DNA of 41,878 nucleotides from UBA685 sp002299005 (GTDB lineage Bacteria > Pseudomonadota > Alphaproteobacteria > Puniceispirillales > Puniceispirillaceae): positions 1 through 41,878 of the forward strand of contig CAXAAH010000011.1 in NCBI GenBank assembly GCA_963966775.1, written 5' to 3'. Under the pieces are notes generated by a model. It saw only the letters and a list, made by a program, of their open reading frames with translations. It was not told the DNA's origin and ran no database searches. Shown here piece after piece: positions 1 through 9,191 of the stretch. Numbering within the stretch: position 1 is the stretch's first letter; every line of letters starts with the position of its first letter. Both the position numbers and the translations under genes were made by a program.

Positions 1-916
1 CAAGGCCGCCTGCAGAAAAGCTGATGAACAGCACTTCAAAATCCGCCGGCACTTGGTCTGATAAAAGTGAGGCAAACCCCACCGCAAGGCCCAACATAAA
101 GCACCCGATAACAAATCCCATATTCAAAGAGCGCACAAGTAATTGGCGCGAGATGCCTGAGAATTGTGCCCCTAATGATACGCCGATTGTATATTGGGTC
201 AGGTGCTGTAACCAGCTGGGGATGTTAATCTCGACAAGGCCCACAATTGATAGACCCAATGCCAGCAATAAGGGCACCATCAAATGCGACACAGGTATCT
301 TTAAATAACGCCCAGCAAATAGCCCGGTCAGCGCGATGGCAGAGATTACCGCAACGTCCAGCGCATCATAATTGGCCGCCGCAATGGATTCGCCCCCCAT
401 AGAGCCAACAGAACTGCCTTTGAGGGCCAAAAATAATAGCGGCACAGAGATAATCACTAAGATGATGCGGATGAAATGCTGGGCAGTGACGATACGCAAA
501 TCAGCGCCTGCTTGCTCTGCTAGCGCAATCGAATCAACAATGCCCCCTGGCAAGCCTGCAAAATAAGCATCAAGCTTATTATAGCCCCCAAAGCGGGTGA
601 GAATTTGGTAATTGCCAAAATGCGCAACAAAGATAAAGGCAATCACTGAGAGGATCGAAATCCAGAATTGCGGTAATAGGCCCAATAGGTCAGGCGAAAA
701 ACGTGACCCTATCATCGTGCCAATGAAGGCCATGCCGAAAAGACGCACCCACCGCGTTAGCTTTGGGAGCTCGCGCCCGTCTCGCTCATAACATAGCACG
801 AATATCGCAGCCCCTATCACCCCACCAAGCAAAAATGGCAGAGGCAATCCGGCCTGATAAGCAATAATGCCGCCTATTAGGCCAGATATAAAGAGGTATA
901 CAAACCTTATATCCAT
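1..916 (-). CDS. AbrB-family membrane protein (3' end cut by window edge)
   Basis: Reading the minus strand from an ATG at 916 gives 305 codons with no stop before the window edge, so the C-terminus is missing. The product is very hydrophobic, with about nine membrane segments in two similar halves. It carries the family motif LPGGIVDSIALAEQAGAD followed by an (I/V)TAQHFIRI-like segment, typical of AbrB/putative ammonia monooxygenase permease proteins (Pfam AmoA/AbrB). Members are inner-membrane proteins; some are linked to regulation or transport, but the substrate is generally unknown. It starts 33 bases after the tctA stop on the same strand, so it is probably the last gene of the TTT operon. 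The RBS before 916 is weak, and a GTG one codon upstream is an alternative start. Family call good, function unknown. Confidence 0.8.
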   Translation of the reverse strand, partial: MDIRFVYLFISGLIGGIIAYQAGLPLPFLLGGVIGAAIFVLCYERDGRELPKLTRWVRLFGMAFIGTMIGSRFSPDLLGLLPQFWISILSVIAFIFVAHFGNYQILTRFGGYNKLDAYFAGLPGGIVDSIALAEQAGADLRIVTAQHFIRIILVIISVPLLFLALKGSSVGSMGGESIAAANYDALDVAVISAIALTGLFAGRYLKIPVSHLMVPLLLALGLSIVGLVEINIPSWLQHLTQYTIGVSLGAQFSGISRQLLVRSLNMGFVIGCFMLGLAVGFASLLSDQVPADFEVLFISFSAGGL

Positions 917-949
917 CACAGAAAAAACCGTTCTAAGAGTTTTTATCTC

Positions 950-2584
950 TTATAAAGTCTCTTTGCGGGCTCTGATAGATGAGATGGTGCGGAAAATTAC
1001 AACCGCCGCACCAAGCATCAAGAAGACAGGCGCATAGGAAAACTTGCCGCCATACTCAAAGCTTGTGAACACAAAGAACCCTTTATCAGAGATAATCATC
1101 GACTGGCGGAAGGCTTCTTCCATACTTGCCGTCAAGACAAAGGCGATGATAAAGGCCGCGGCTGAGAAATTCGTTCGCCGCATCACATAGCCGACGATCC
1201 CAAAGAACAGCGCAAAGGCCACATCCCAAATAGACGCACGCGATGAATAGCTCGCCGCTAGCGCTGTCATAAAGATGAAAGGATACAAATATTGCGTTGG
1301 CAACAGGCTAATCAAGCGACCCACCAAAGGTGCCGCGAAATAGCCGATGAAACCATAGGCCGCAATACCGATAAGACCTGCCGCAAAGACCGCAAAGATA
1401 AACTCTCTTGGGCTAATCAGCTGACCACCCATGAAAAGAGGCGGTTCTGTCGCAAAGATAGTTGGCCCCGGCTGGAGGCCGTTTACCAAGAACATACCAA
1501 TTAGAACAGCGGCAATCGTCGAGCCCGGAATACCCAATGATAAAAGCGGGATCATAGACGGGCCAGAGACAGCATTATTCGCTGATTCAGGTGCGGCGAT
1601 GCCTTCAACAATACCTGTGCCCCATTTCTCTTTAACCTTCGAGCGGCGCTTTTCTTCGCCATAGGCCACAAAACAAGCCACTGATGAGCCTAGCCCCGGC
1701 ATCATGCCAATAAGCGAGCCATAGAAAGATGAGCGGAACATGAGAGGCAAACAGCGTTTAAACTCTGCCCATGTAAAATAATGCGCTTCGGGATCATCCA
1801 CTGATTTTGGGGATGTATCAATAATCGCAACCTTCGCCACTTTCTCAGCTTGGATGATGACCTCTGAGATAACAAAGACGCCGATAAGCAATGGCACCAA
1901 CGCCATGCCGCTTTCAAGCTCAGAGATACCCATCGTCATCTTGAACTGACCCGTGATGATATCCTCACCAATCAGGCCAACAAGCGCACCAAATAAGGTC
2001 GATAAAACACCCTTAATAATGCTGTCACTCACAACCGAGCCAATCACGACAAAGGCCATAAGATAGATGGCAAAATTCTCAGGTGGGCCGAATTGACGCG
2101 TAAAGGCCGCGACAGTCACAGCACCGAAAATCAAAACGATCTCGCCAAAATAATCACCAAAAACAGACGCAACAGTCGCTGTTTTCAGCGCTTTACCTGC
2201 CTTGCCTTGCTTTGTCATAGGATAGCCATCTTGCATGGTCGCGGCCGAAGCCGCTGTCCCGGGCGTGTTAAATAAAATCGCCGCAATAGAGCCACCATAA
2301 CGGCCAGACTTACCAATGACATACAAGAATGCCAAACCAGCAAGACCACCAATTTGATCATTATAAGCAATCAAAATCGGCAACATCATAGCAATCGCTG
2401 CCGCCGCTGTCAGGCCTGGCAAGGCACCAAATACAATACCAACCAATGCCGCCAAAGCAACAAAGATCAGAGCAAAGGGATCATTAAACAGAACCACAAA
2501 GCCACAAGAAATATCAAAGAAAATATTCAAAAAGCCAAGCGGTTCAAAAAACGCTTTTAGACCTTCACATTGGTTTTGAAACAT
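950..2584 (-). CDS. tctA: TTT large permease subunit, TctA family
   Basis: The 544-aa inner-membrane protein has 11-12 hydrophobic segments and the internal duplication of TctA: ALPGLTAAAAIAMMLPI in the first half and MMPGLGSSVACFVAYG in the second, plus the signature YGGSIAAILFNTPGTAAS. It is the large transport subunit of a tripartite tricarboxylate transporter, which uses the ion gradient to import carboxylates delivered by TctC. I chose the ATG at 2584 because AGGAG lies nine bases upstream and it immediately follows the tctB stop (2586-2588). An upstream in-frame extension to 2629 would overlap tctB and lacks a better RBS. Family assignment is very secure; the substrate cannot be read from sequence. 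Confidence 0.95.
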   Translation of the reverse strand: MFQNQCEGLKAFFEPLGFLNIFFDISCGFVVLFNDPFALIFVALAALVGIVFGALPGLTAAAAIAMMLPILIAYNDQIGGLAGLAFLYVIGKSGRYGGSIAAILFNTPGTAASAATMQDGYPMTKQGKAGKALKTATVASVFGDYFGEIVLIFGAVTVAAFTRQFGPPENFAIYLMAFVVIGSVVSDSIIKGVLSTLFGALVGLIGEDIITGQFKMTMGISELESGMALVPLLIGVFVISEVIIQAEKVAKVAIIDTSPKSVDDPEAHYFTWAEFKRCLPLMFRSSFYGSLIGMMPGLGSSVACFVAYGEEKRRSKVKEKWGTGIVEGIAAPESANNAVSGPSMIPLLSLGIPGSTIAAVLIGMFLVNGLQPGPTIFATEPPLFMGGQLISPREFIFAVFAAGLIGIAAYGFIGYFAAPLVGRLISLLPTQYLYPFIFMTALAASYSSRASIWDVAFALFFGIVGYVMRRTNFSAAAFIIAFVLTASMEEAFRQSMIISDKGFFVFTSFEYGGKFSYAPVFLMLGAAVVIFRTISSIRARKETL

Positions 2585-2585
2585 C

Positions 2586-3095
2586 TTATTGGGCTCCTGT
2601 AATCCAGTTCGTATAAGGGCGCATGTCAATCAAGGCACCCTTTGGATCATTCAATAACATGACCCCCATAAATAAAGCTTGGAACGCAAATGCCAAAATA
2701 ATGCCGGCCAAAATCATGACCAGCCAATTGCGTACACCAAAGGTATAAAGCATTGCGACTAATGTAAAAATAAGGGCTGTGAAATAACCAAATGCCCAAA
2801 ATAGCGTGACAAAAATAAGACCGCATCCAATCACTGAGAAGATACGTTTTACGTCACTTTCTAAAAAACCATAACCATCTTTGAGATCGCCAGCACGGCC
2901 GGTAGCGGCGCGAATGGCTAGCCATAGACCACCAACAGACAAACAACAGGCCAAAATCAGCGGCATGGTCCGTGGGCCAATCGCTTCTCTTGATGTCTCA
3001 ATCGTAAAAGCCTGAAAAATAAAAAACAGCCCTAAAGCAAGGACTGCGGCGCTAACGCCATATTCGACTTTAATTTTGTATTTTTGGTAATCCAA
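2586..3095 (-). CDS. tctB: TTT small permease subunit, TctB family
   Basis: This is a small four-helix membrane protein of about 169 aa. The order is the usual TctB one: a first helix (GVSAAVLALGLFF), a polar stretch with the conserved ETSREAIGPRTMP, then three further helices. It partners TctA in the membrane, and its stop lies one base from the tctA start, so the two are coupled. The start is uncertain. The TTG at 3095 has a strong purine run (AAGGGGG) five bases upstream and places the first helix at a normal distance from the N-terminus. The ATG at 3116 and a TTG at 3122 are in frame but have poor RBSs. It lies behind an attenuator-like hairpin that separates it from tctC. Confidence 0.88.
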   Translation of the reverse strand: MDYQKYKIKVEYGVSAAVLALGLFFIFQAFTIETSREAIGPRTMPLILACCLSVGGLWLAIRAATGRAGDLKDGYGFLESDVKRIFSVIGCGLIFVTLFWAFGYFTALIFTLVAMLYTFGVRNWLVMILAGIILAFAFQALFMGVMLLNDPKGALIDMRPYTNWITGAQ

Positions 3096-3144
3096 CACAT
3101 CCCCCTTGAATCTCATCAACAAAGAGATCCCATCTCAAAGCAAA

Positions 3145-3168
3145 ACGGGCCTAAATAAATAGGCCCGT
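3145..3168 (-). terminator. Intra-operon hairpin (attenuator) between tctC and tctB
   Basis: A perfect inverted repeat with 8-bp arms ACGGGCCT/AGGCCCGT encloses an 8-base AT loop. On the minus strand it is followed by TTTT. It sits between tctC (ends 3189) and tctB, where partial termination would leave more binding-protein mRNA than permease mRNA, as is common in binding-protein-dependent transporters. Structure seen directly; attenuation inferred. Confidence 0.7.
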
Positions 3169-3188
3169 CTGTATCAATTTATATCGCT

Positions 3189-4163
3189 TTACTGGTTAGC
3201 GATAATTTCAGCCACAACTGGGCCCATGACGTCAAACATAACGTCTTGTGCGGCTGTTGCGTCTGCTGCGCTTGTATAGAAGGCAGCTAGGCTGTTGCCC
3301 TTCATGTACTTCTGGTAGCCAGCAATGTCTGCGATGGCTTCAATCGCTGCACCTACGTCAGCTTTCACTTCATCTGACACGCCCTTTGCACCGAATAGGC
3401 ACATGAGACCTGTGAACTCAACGCCTGGCGCGCCTTGCTCAGCAAATGTCATAAGATCAGGTGCCATTGGGTCACGGCTTGCACCAGCTGATGCCAATGC
3501 GCGGATGTCATTTTCGAAACCAGTGATTGTGTTCACACCACCCAATACGACGTCAACTGACTGTGAAACAAGGGCTGCACGTGCTTTTGAGCCACCTTTG
3601 AAAGGTACTTTTTTGTGCTTGATGCCTTTGCTGTCAAAGAACACGTGGCCGATTGTTGCGTGCATTGTTGCCGCACCAGATGTGCCCCATGTGATTTCGT
3701 CGCCAGATGCTTTTGCATTCGCGATGAATTCTTCCAAAGTTTGTGCTGGGTTTGATGTATGCACCTGCAATGATGTCACAAGCTGTGATGCACAACCTAG
3801 GTTTTCAAAATCATCTGGAATATGGTATGGGCGATCGTCGCCTTTTGCCAATTCACCAGCGATGAATGTACCGATGTTGATCATATATAGTGTGTGACCA
3901 TCGCGCTCTTCGCCAAGAACAGCTGTTGCTGCTTTCTGACCTGATGCACCTGGTAGGTTCACGATATAAGCAGGCATGCCACCCATTGACGGTGCTTCAT
4001 GCATGTATGATGCGAAACCGCGCGCTGTTGTATCTGTACCACCACCAGCTGAGAAGCCAACCATGATTTTAACTGGCTTTGATGGGTAATCAGCCATTGC
4101 TGCGCCACCGACAAGTAGTGAAGAAGCTGCAAGACCTGCAGCGATAAATTTAGCAAATTTCAT
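3189..4163 (-). CDS. tctC: TTT periplasmic solute-binding protein, TctC/Bug family
   Basis: The 324-aa protein has a clear Sec signal peptide (MKFAKFIAAGLAASSLLVGG, cleavage near AMA|DYPSKP) followed by the Bug-family opening PVKIMVGFSAGGGTDTTAR. The glycine-rich GAGG-like loop and the later PGASGQKAA segment are parts of the ligand-binding cleft in this family. It captures an organic anion in the periplasm and hands it to TctA/TctB. A strong RBS (GGGAGGA) precedes the ATG. It is first in its operon, with a LysR gene upstream in the same orientation. Bug proteins usually bind carboxylates (tricarboxylates, aromatic acids, amino acids); I cannot tell which here. One cysteine pair (LGC..., LMC...) could form a disulfide. 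Confidence 0.94.
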   Translation of the reverse strand: MKFAKFIAAGLAASSLLVGGAAMADYPSKPVKIMVGFSAGGGTDTTARGFASYMHEAPSMGGMPAYIVNLPGASGQKAATAVLGEERDGHTLYMINIGTFIAGELAKGDDRPYHIPDDFENLGCASQLVTSLQVHTSNPAQTLEEFIANAKASGDEITWGTSGAATMHATIGHVFFDSKGIKHKKVPFKGGSKARAALVSQSVDVVLGGVNTITGFENDIRALASAGASRDPMAPDLMTFAEQGAPGVEFTGLMCLFGAKGVSDEVKADVGAAIEAIADIAGYQKYMKGNSLAAFYTSAADATAAQDVMFDVMGPVVAEIIANQ

Positions 4164-4348
4164 TTAGTCCTCCCAAAAAAATGCTAAGATGTCTTGCCGG
4201 ACTTCAAGATTTCAACCCTGAAATCAAAAAGCGAATTACCCGCAAAACTTAACGAACTCTTATATAATCCAACATCAGTGTGACCAGAGGTTTTGCCTAT
4301 GTCTATTTTATTTATCTTAGAGACACATGCAAAAAACTGATGAGTCTA

Positions 4349-5242
4349 TTAGGCAGAGTATTCTTGCAAAATATCTGTCAAAATTTGGATAAAATCTGCC
4401 TTCGCCGGATGCTCACGCATGTCTTTTGAAACGCAAATAGCATAGTCGATAGCAGGAGCATTTTCCAAGGGTAGCAAACGAATATCCGACAAATAGGCAG
4501 GGTCAATTGTTGACCGTTCAGCGACCATATACCCCAACCCTTGCCGCACAAGGCTAAGGCCGACATAAGCGTTTGAGACTTCATGTTTGATAGATAATTT
4601 ATCGCCTGATTTGGCCAAAATATTTTCAATGGCCTTTTTGCCGGTCAAAGCTTCTTTGACCGAAATATAATCCTGTTCTTGCAAATCTTCTAATGTGACA
4701 CTCTTTAATTTTGCGAGCGGGCTATTTTTGGAGACCACAACCCGACAGGTCATCGGCGTCACAGACACCACCTCGGCAAAATCAATATGCAGAGGCAGGG
4801 CAAAAACCCCGACATCAAACCTGTCTGATATCATCCGCCGGCGCAATTCGGTTCGTTTATTTGTTGCCAAATCAATCTTCAGATCTGGCCATTTTTTGCC
4901 AAGCCGCGCTAATGCCGGCACAACCAAACCAAGCGTACAGCGTGTTTGCGCCATCACCTTAAAGGGCAATGTCTCATTATGTTGCAGGGCACCTAGAATA
5001 TTTGGCACCTCTGAATAGGTTGATAAGATACGTGATAATTCTGGATAGAGAAGCTCAGCTTGCGGGCTTGGAATCAGTGTTTTTTTATCTCTGAAGAAAA
5101 GCGCTGAGCCAAATTCCTCTTCTAATTGTTGCAGCAAGCGCGAGGCGGCTGGCTGGCTCAAATTCATTTCTTGAGCGGCCAGTGTGAGCGAGCCTTGCTC
5201 CATCGTTAAAATGAAGGCACGGATTGACTTTATAGAGGGCAT
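4349..5242 (-). CDS. LysR-family transcriptional regulator
   Basis: The 297-aa protein has the N-terminal LysR winged helix-turn-helix (residues 1-60; AAQEMNLSQPAASRLLQQLEEEFG is the classic recognition region, here rich in Q and S/R) and a C-terminal periplasmic-binding-fold effector domain (about 90-290). It lies upstream of tctC on the same strand (185-base gap) and divergent from the CoA transferase at 5355 (112-base gap). It therefore probably controls the transporter, the CoA transferase or both in response to the transported acid or its CoA ester. Family call is secure, target genes inferred. No convincing T-N11-A operator stood out; the AT-rich stretch around 5241-5256 is the likeliest place. 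Confidence 0.93.
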   Translation of the reverse strand: MPSIKSIRAFILTMEQGSLTLAAQEMNLSQPAASRLLQQLEEEFGSALFFRDKKTLIPSPQAELLYPELSRILSTYSEVPNILGALQHNETLPFKVMAQTRCTLGLVVPALARLGKKWPDLKIDLATNKRTELRRRMISDRFDVGVFALPLHIDFAEVVSVTPMTCRVVVSKNSPLAKLKSVTLEDLQEQDYISVKEALTGKKAIENILAKSGDKLSIKHEVSNAYVGLSLVRQGLGYMVAERSTIDPAYLSDIRLLPLENAPAIDYAICVSKDMREHPAKADFIQILTDILQEYSA

Positions 5243-5354
5243 ATAAAAAACTTATGGTATTTGGTAAAATGACTCTCTTATTATGACTGAATTGAACAGG
5301 CCTTCCAGCAAAAACTTACCCGCAAGGGCAAACTTTACCGCAAAGGATAAAACA

Positions 5355-6524
5355 ATGAGTGTTAACGCGCCCTTATCTGACCTTGTCGTGATTGATTTCA
5401 CCCACGTGCTAGCAGGGCCTGCTTGTTCTTATTATCTAGGTCTGCTTGGTGCGAGGGTCATCAAAATTGAGAGCCCGCATAAGGGAGATGCTATCCGTCA
5501 TCGCGGTGGCACAGATGCACAAGGTGCGGCCAAGGGCATGAGCACATCTTATGTGACACAAGCCGCAGGAAAGAACGCCATCACCTTGGATTTATCAACA
5601 GAAGACGGCATCGCCAAACTGCACCAGCTATTGGCACAGGCAGATGTGTTTGTTGAGAATCACACACCAAAGATGATGCAAGACTTAGCGCTTGATGAGG
5701 CACGTCTTTTGGCCAAGCACCCGCATTTGATCTATTGCTCTATGACAGGCTATGGCAGAGGCGGGCCACAAGAAAATAGCGCGGCTTATGATGTGAATAT
5801 CCAAGCCTCTTGCGGCATTATGGATGCCACCGGCACAAGTGAAAGCGGCCCTATTCGTACCGGCGCCCCTATTATGGATTATGCCACCGGCCTATCGGCG
5901 AGCTTTGCGATTTGCGCGGCTCTGCACCAAAGGGGGCAAACAGGACAGGGGAGTTTTGTGGATGTCTCAATGCTAGAGACAGGCCTTGCATTGATGAGTT
6001 CCACCATCACCGATTATCTTGCGACCGGCAATGCGCCGCAAAGACGTGGCAACCTTGCCAATAGCCGGTCACCAGGTGCGGGCAGTTTTCCTTGCAAAGA
6101 GGGCATTTTATCCTTGGGCGTCAATGAAGATGCGCATTTTACCTATCTTGCTAACGGCCTTAACAGAGCTGATCTTCTCACTGACCCACGTTTTAAAGAC
6201 AGGCCTGCGCGCAAAGAAAACGCTGATGTGCTTGTCACAGAGATTGAACAGACCTTGCAACAAAAGACAGCCGCCGAATGGGAGCCAATTTTGCAAGGGG
6301 CAGGCGTTCCGTGCGCGCGGCTTCGCACCCTGCCAGAGGCGCTCGAATCAGAGCAAGTACAGACACGCGGCTTTATCCAAACCCTATCAGATGGCACAAA
6401 AGTACCGACCTTGCCATTTCGCATTGGAGGTGCCAAAGCCTATCCGCCAAGCACAGATGCCCCGTCCCTTGGCGCAGATAATGACGCCTTTGATGAAATA
6501 TTAGCCGCCATCACCGATAAATAG
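5355..6524 (+). CDS. CaiB/BaiF-family CoA transferase
   Basis: This 389-aa family III CoA transferase moves CoA between carboxylic acids through an aspartyl-CoA thioester. The N-terminal family signature VIDFTHVLAGPACSYYLGLLG is present, as is the catalytic aspartate, Asp146 in AYDVNIQA, which matches the conserved YD..QA context. I chose the ATG at 5355 because AAAGGA lies six bases upstream and the protein then begins just before the family's conserved start. An in-frame ATG at 5283 would add 24 residues of unusual composition and crowd the LysR promoter. Divergence from a LysR gene and a nearby TTT suggest it activates the imported acid as a CoA ester. Donor and acceptor are unknown. Confidence 0.9.
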   Translation: MSVNAPLSDLVVIDFTHVLAGPACSYYLGLLGARVIKIESPHKGDAIRHRGGTDAQGAAKGMSTSYVTQAAGKNAITLDLSTEDGIAKLHQLLAQADVFVENHTPKMMQDLALDEARLLAKHPHLIYCSMTGYGRGGPQENSAAYDVNIQASCGIMDATGTSESGPIRTGAPIMDYATGLSASFAICAALHQRGQTGQGSFVDVSMLETGLALMSSTITDYLATGNAPQRRGNLANSRSPGAGSFPCKEGILSLGVNEDAHFTYLANGLNRADLLTDPRFKDRPARKENADVLVTEIEQTLQQKTAAEWEPILQGAGVPCARLRTLPEALESEQVQTRGFIQTLSDGTKVPTLPFRIGGAKAYPPSTDAPSLGADNDAFDEILAAITDK

Positions 6525-6556
6525 GAATCAAGGCAAGATGACTAGGCATAGATGCG

Positions 6557-7357
6557 TTAAGCAAAACTGATTTCCACCGAACCAAAGGGGCCAAAATCAG
6601 CCTGAATATGCGCACCGGACGGGCATTCAACCGGGCGAATAAAGCTGCCTGATAAGATGATTTGCCCGGGCTCAATGCGCTGGCCATAATGCGCCATGCG
6701 CCTTGCAAGCCAAACAACACTTTCAACAGGGTCATTCAACACCCCTGCCCCAAGACCTGTCTCTTCAACCTCATCATTGCGCGCAGTAATTGCCCCCACC
6801 CAGCGCAAATCAAACGCCTCAATGCTATGGCGCTCATGCCCTAGCACGACACCGGCATTGGCAGCATTATCGCTGATTGTATCAAAGACTTTGCGCGTCA
6901 TGCCTGTCGCCTTATCAAGGCGTTCAATACGTGTATCGAGAATTTCAATCGCCGGTGCCACATAGTCTGTGGCCGCAATCACATCTTCGCGCGATACATC
7001 AGCCCCGCCAAGCGATGATTTCATCACAAAGGCAATTTCTGTTTCAATACGCGGCTGAATAAAGCGCCCCTTTGGCACCGTATCACCGCACGCAAACACC
7101 ATATCATCAAATAAGATACCGCTGTCGGGGATATCAATATTCAACGCATATTGCATCGCCTTAGACGTGAGGCCAATTTTCCAGCCCACAATTTGGCGAC
7201 CTTGTGCCATTTTGGCGTGATAGATGGCATTTTGTATCGCATAGGCATCATCCATATCCATCTCTGGATATTGCTTAGTCAAAAGGCCAATCTGGGCCCC
7301 TTTGGCTTCTGCCTCTAGCAAATCTGCGGCGGCTTTTTGATGCTCTTCTGGCTTCAT
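6557..7357 (-). CDS. hpaH: 2-oxo-hept-4-ene-1,7-dioate hydratase
   Basis: The 266-aa protein matches HpaH/HpcG across its full length as I remember that family: GWKIGLTSKAMQ, the acidic cluster RIETEIAF, and KVFDTISDNAANAGVVLG. It adds water to 2-oxohept-4-ene-1,7-dioate in the homoprotocatechuate meta-cleavage pathway, giving 4-hydroxy-2-oxoheptanedioate. The glutamates in the RIETEIAF segment should hold Mg2+. Its ATG overlaps the stop of the upstream FAH-family gene by four bases (ATGA). It is the last gene of the operon, convergent with the CoA transferase at 5355-6524. The aldolase HpaI, which would normally follow, is not in the window. Confidence 0.93.
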   Translation of the reverse strand: MKPEEHQKAAADLLEAEAKGAQIGLLTKQYPEMDMDDAYAIQNAIYHAKMAQGRQIVGWKIGLTSKAMQYALNIDIPDSGILFDDMVFACGDTVPKGRFIQPRIETEIAFVMKSSLGGADVSREDVIAATDYVAPAIEILDTRIERLDKATGMTRKVFDTISDNAANAGVVLGHERHSIEAFDLRWVGAITARNDEVEETGLGAGVLNDPVESVVWLARRMAHYGQRIEPGQIILSGSFIRPVECPSGAHIQADFGPFGSVEISFA

Positions 7358-8211
7358 AGCACTTCATCCTCAATCTTATTGCGCAAGGTGCCGATACCGC
7401 TTACCTCAACCTCAACCACATCACCTGGCGCTAGATATTGCGGCGGCTCAAGGCGGGCGCCTGAACCTGTGGGCGTGCCTGTGACGATGATATCACCTGG
7501 CGCCAATGTCATGAAGGTTGAGATATATTCAATCTCGCGGCGGATAGGGTGCATCATACGCGCCAGCACATCATCTTGGCGCACCTCACCATTGACGCGG
7601 GTGATAATCCGCGCATCATCCAGCTGTGAGGCCTCTTTAAATGGCACCAGCCATGGGCCAATCGCGGCTGAATTATCCCAATTCTTACCTTGTGTTACGT
7701 TGAATTTTGCATGGCGCACCCAATCGCGGATGGTGCCCTCATTACAGATGGTCAGCGCGGCGATGTGGTCATAGGCATCATCTTGGTGAATGCGCCGGCC
7801 AGCTTTGCCAATCACAATCGCAACCTCGCCTTCATAATCCAATTGGTGGCTTTCAGGGGGGCGGATAAGGGCGCCATCATGGCCTGTGAAACCAGAGGCA
7901 AAACGCGGGAATAGAGACATATATTTCGGCTGCTCAGAGCCATCCTTATATTCCGCATTTCGGTCAGGAAAATTCACCCCCACACATAAGATACGGCGCG
8001 CATTTGGTAGCACCATCTCATAGGTGAAATCTGTATGGCTAACAGACCGTGCCTTGGCCGCCTCTGCCAGCGCATCAAGCCCATCTGCCTGCACCACATC
8101 TAGCAATGTTGGCCATTGTGGGAAATGGTCATCTAGCGCGATAACCCCTTCATCTGTGACCGCGCCATAGCCTGTTTGGCCCTTGGCCGTGAAAGTCGCA
8201 AACCGCATCAT
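7354..8211 (-). CDS. hpaG: FAH-family isomerase/decarboxylase, HpaG-like
   Basis: This 285-aa fumarylacetoacetate hydrolase-fold protein has a variable N-terminal part (1-75) and an FAH catalytic domain (about 76-285) with ILCVGVNFPDRNAEY, the metal-site segment DYEGEVAIVIGK, and PGDIIVTGTPTGSG. In the homoprotocatechuate pathway an FAH-fold enzyme decarboxylates 5-oxopent-3-ene-1,2,5-tricarboxylate and isomerises the product. Enterobacterial HpaG is a tandem double-domain protein, whereas this one has a single catalytic domain. Its position between hpaD and hpaH, with ATGA overlaps on both sides, argues for that step. The symbol rests on context more than on sequence, because many FAH-family enzymes look alike. 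Start at ATG 8211, with a second ATG immediately after. Confidence 0.8.
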   Translation of the reverse strand: MMRFATFTAKGQTGYGAVTDEGVIALDDHFPQWPTLLDVVQADGLDALAEAAKARSVSHTDFTYEMVLPNARRILCVGVNFPDRNAEYKDGSEQPKYMSLFPRFASGFTGHDGALIRPPESHQLDYEGEVAIVIGKAGRRIHQDDAYDHIAALTICNEGTIRDWVRHAKFNVTQGKNWDNSAAIGPWLVPFKEASQLDDARIITRVNGEVRQDDVLARMMHPIRREIEYISTFMTLAPGDIIVTGTPTGSGARLEPPQYLAPGDVVEVEVSGIGTLRNKIEDEVL

Positions 8212-9191
8212 GGGGCAATAATCGGACTTGCTTGAATATCCGACTCCTTTGTTTCAACATCGACGAAAACAGAGCCATGCTTAAACCAGCTTTCAGGCGC
8301 CGGCGCGCCCCATAGGGTCTGTCTTTGTGGGTCTTGTAAATCCCATTTTATCGGCTCAAAATCTGGATCGACGGTCTGATAGTCGGAACAATAAATCTCA
8401 ATCCGGTGCCCATCAGGGTCTAGAATATATAAAAAGAACGCGTTTGATATGCCATGACGCCCCGGACCACGTTCAATATTTGCCACATAGCCTGTGGTTG
8501 CCATCAAATCGAGCAAATCGATAATATTCAGCGGCGTCGGCACCCAAAAGGCGACGTGATGCATGCGGGGGCCTGTGCCATTTGTGAAAGCCATATCATG
8601 GACACCGCCTTTTCGATGCATCCACGCCGCCCATAATTTTTTACTCTCATCATCTTCTGTATATTCGGTGACGCGAAACCCAAAATCTGAATAGAACGCA
8701 ACCGACGCATCCACATCATGGCTAAAGCAGTTAAAATGATCGATACGAAGCGGCTTTACCCCGCGATAAAGCTCATATGTCTGATGGATAGATGGCAGAC
8801 GATCCATCTTATGATAAAACTCGAGCGGTATCCCCATATTATCAGACGTCAAAAGCGTCTTGCCCTGATAGGGGCGCTCTACAAAGCTCGTCGGGCGCCC
8901 TTTGGATTTGAAATAAGCCTCAGCCTTATCAACATCTGCCTCATCAAAGGTCTTAAAGCCTAGCACCTCAACTGAACCTGGCTGGTCTGATTTTTGCAGG
9001 ATGATAGAATGATGCCCGCGCTCTTCCATCGCCCGCAAATAGATATGTGTATCACTCTCATCTGTGACTTGCAGGCCCAGAATTTCGGTGTAAAACCGTT
9101 TTGACACTGCTAAATCTTTGACATTCAGGCACAGATGACTAAGGCGTATCGTGTTGAAATCTGGATAAAGGTTTGGTGCTGGAATAGGCAT
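8208..9191 (-). CDS. hpaD: Homoprotocatechuate (3,4-dihydroxyphenylacetate) 2,3-dioxygenase
   Basis: This 327-aa type I (vicinal oxygen chelate) extradiol dioxygenase opens the ring of 3,4-dihydroxyphenylacetate to give 5-carboxymethyl-2-hydroxymuconate semialdehyde. It resembles the Brevibacterium/Arthrobacter-type enzymes, not the LigB-type HpaD of E. coli. Metal ligands are visible as His152 (RIDHFN), His211 or His212 (MHHVAF) and Glu265 (HRIEIY). His198 (GGVHD) and Tyr255 (YILDPDGH) fit the second-sphere acid-base residues. Two VOC modules lie at about 15-130 and 147-270. The start codon shares one base with the hpaE stop region, and the stop overlaps the next ATG, so translation is coupled. 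Substrate is supported by similarity and by the whole operon. Confidence 0.94.
   Translation of the reverse strand: MPIPAPNLYPDFNTIRLSHLCLNVKDLAVSKRFYTEILGLQVTDESDTHIYLRAMEERGHHSIILQKSDQPGSVEVLGFKTFDEADVDKAEAYFKSKGRPTSFVERPYQGKTLLTSDNMGIPLEFYHKMDRLPSIHQTYELYRGVKPLRIDHFNCFSHDVDASVAFYSDFGFRVTEYTEDDESKKLWAAWMHRKGGVHDMAFTNGTGPRMHHVAFWVPTPLNIIDLLDLMATTGYVANIERGPGRHGISNAFFLYILDPDGHRIEIYCSDYQTVDPDFEPIKWDLQDPQRQTLWGAPAPESWFKHGSVFVDVETKESDIQASPIIAP

Noticed and set aside
3325..3897. 190-codon plus-strand frame inside tctC
   Set aside because: Antisense to a secure binding-protein gene with signal peptide and strong RBS; the composition is low in structure and nothing conserved is visible.
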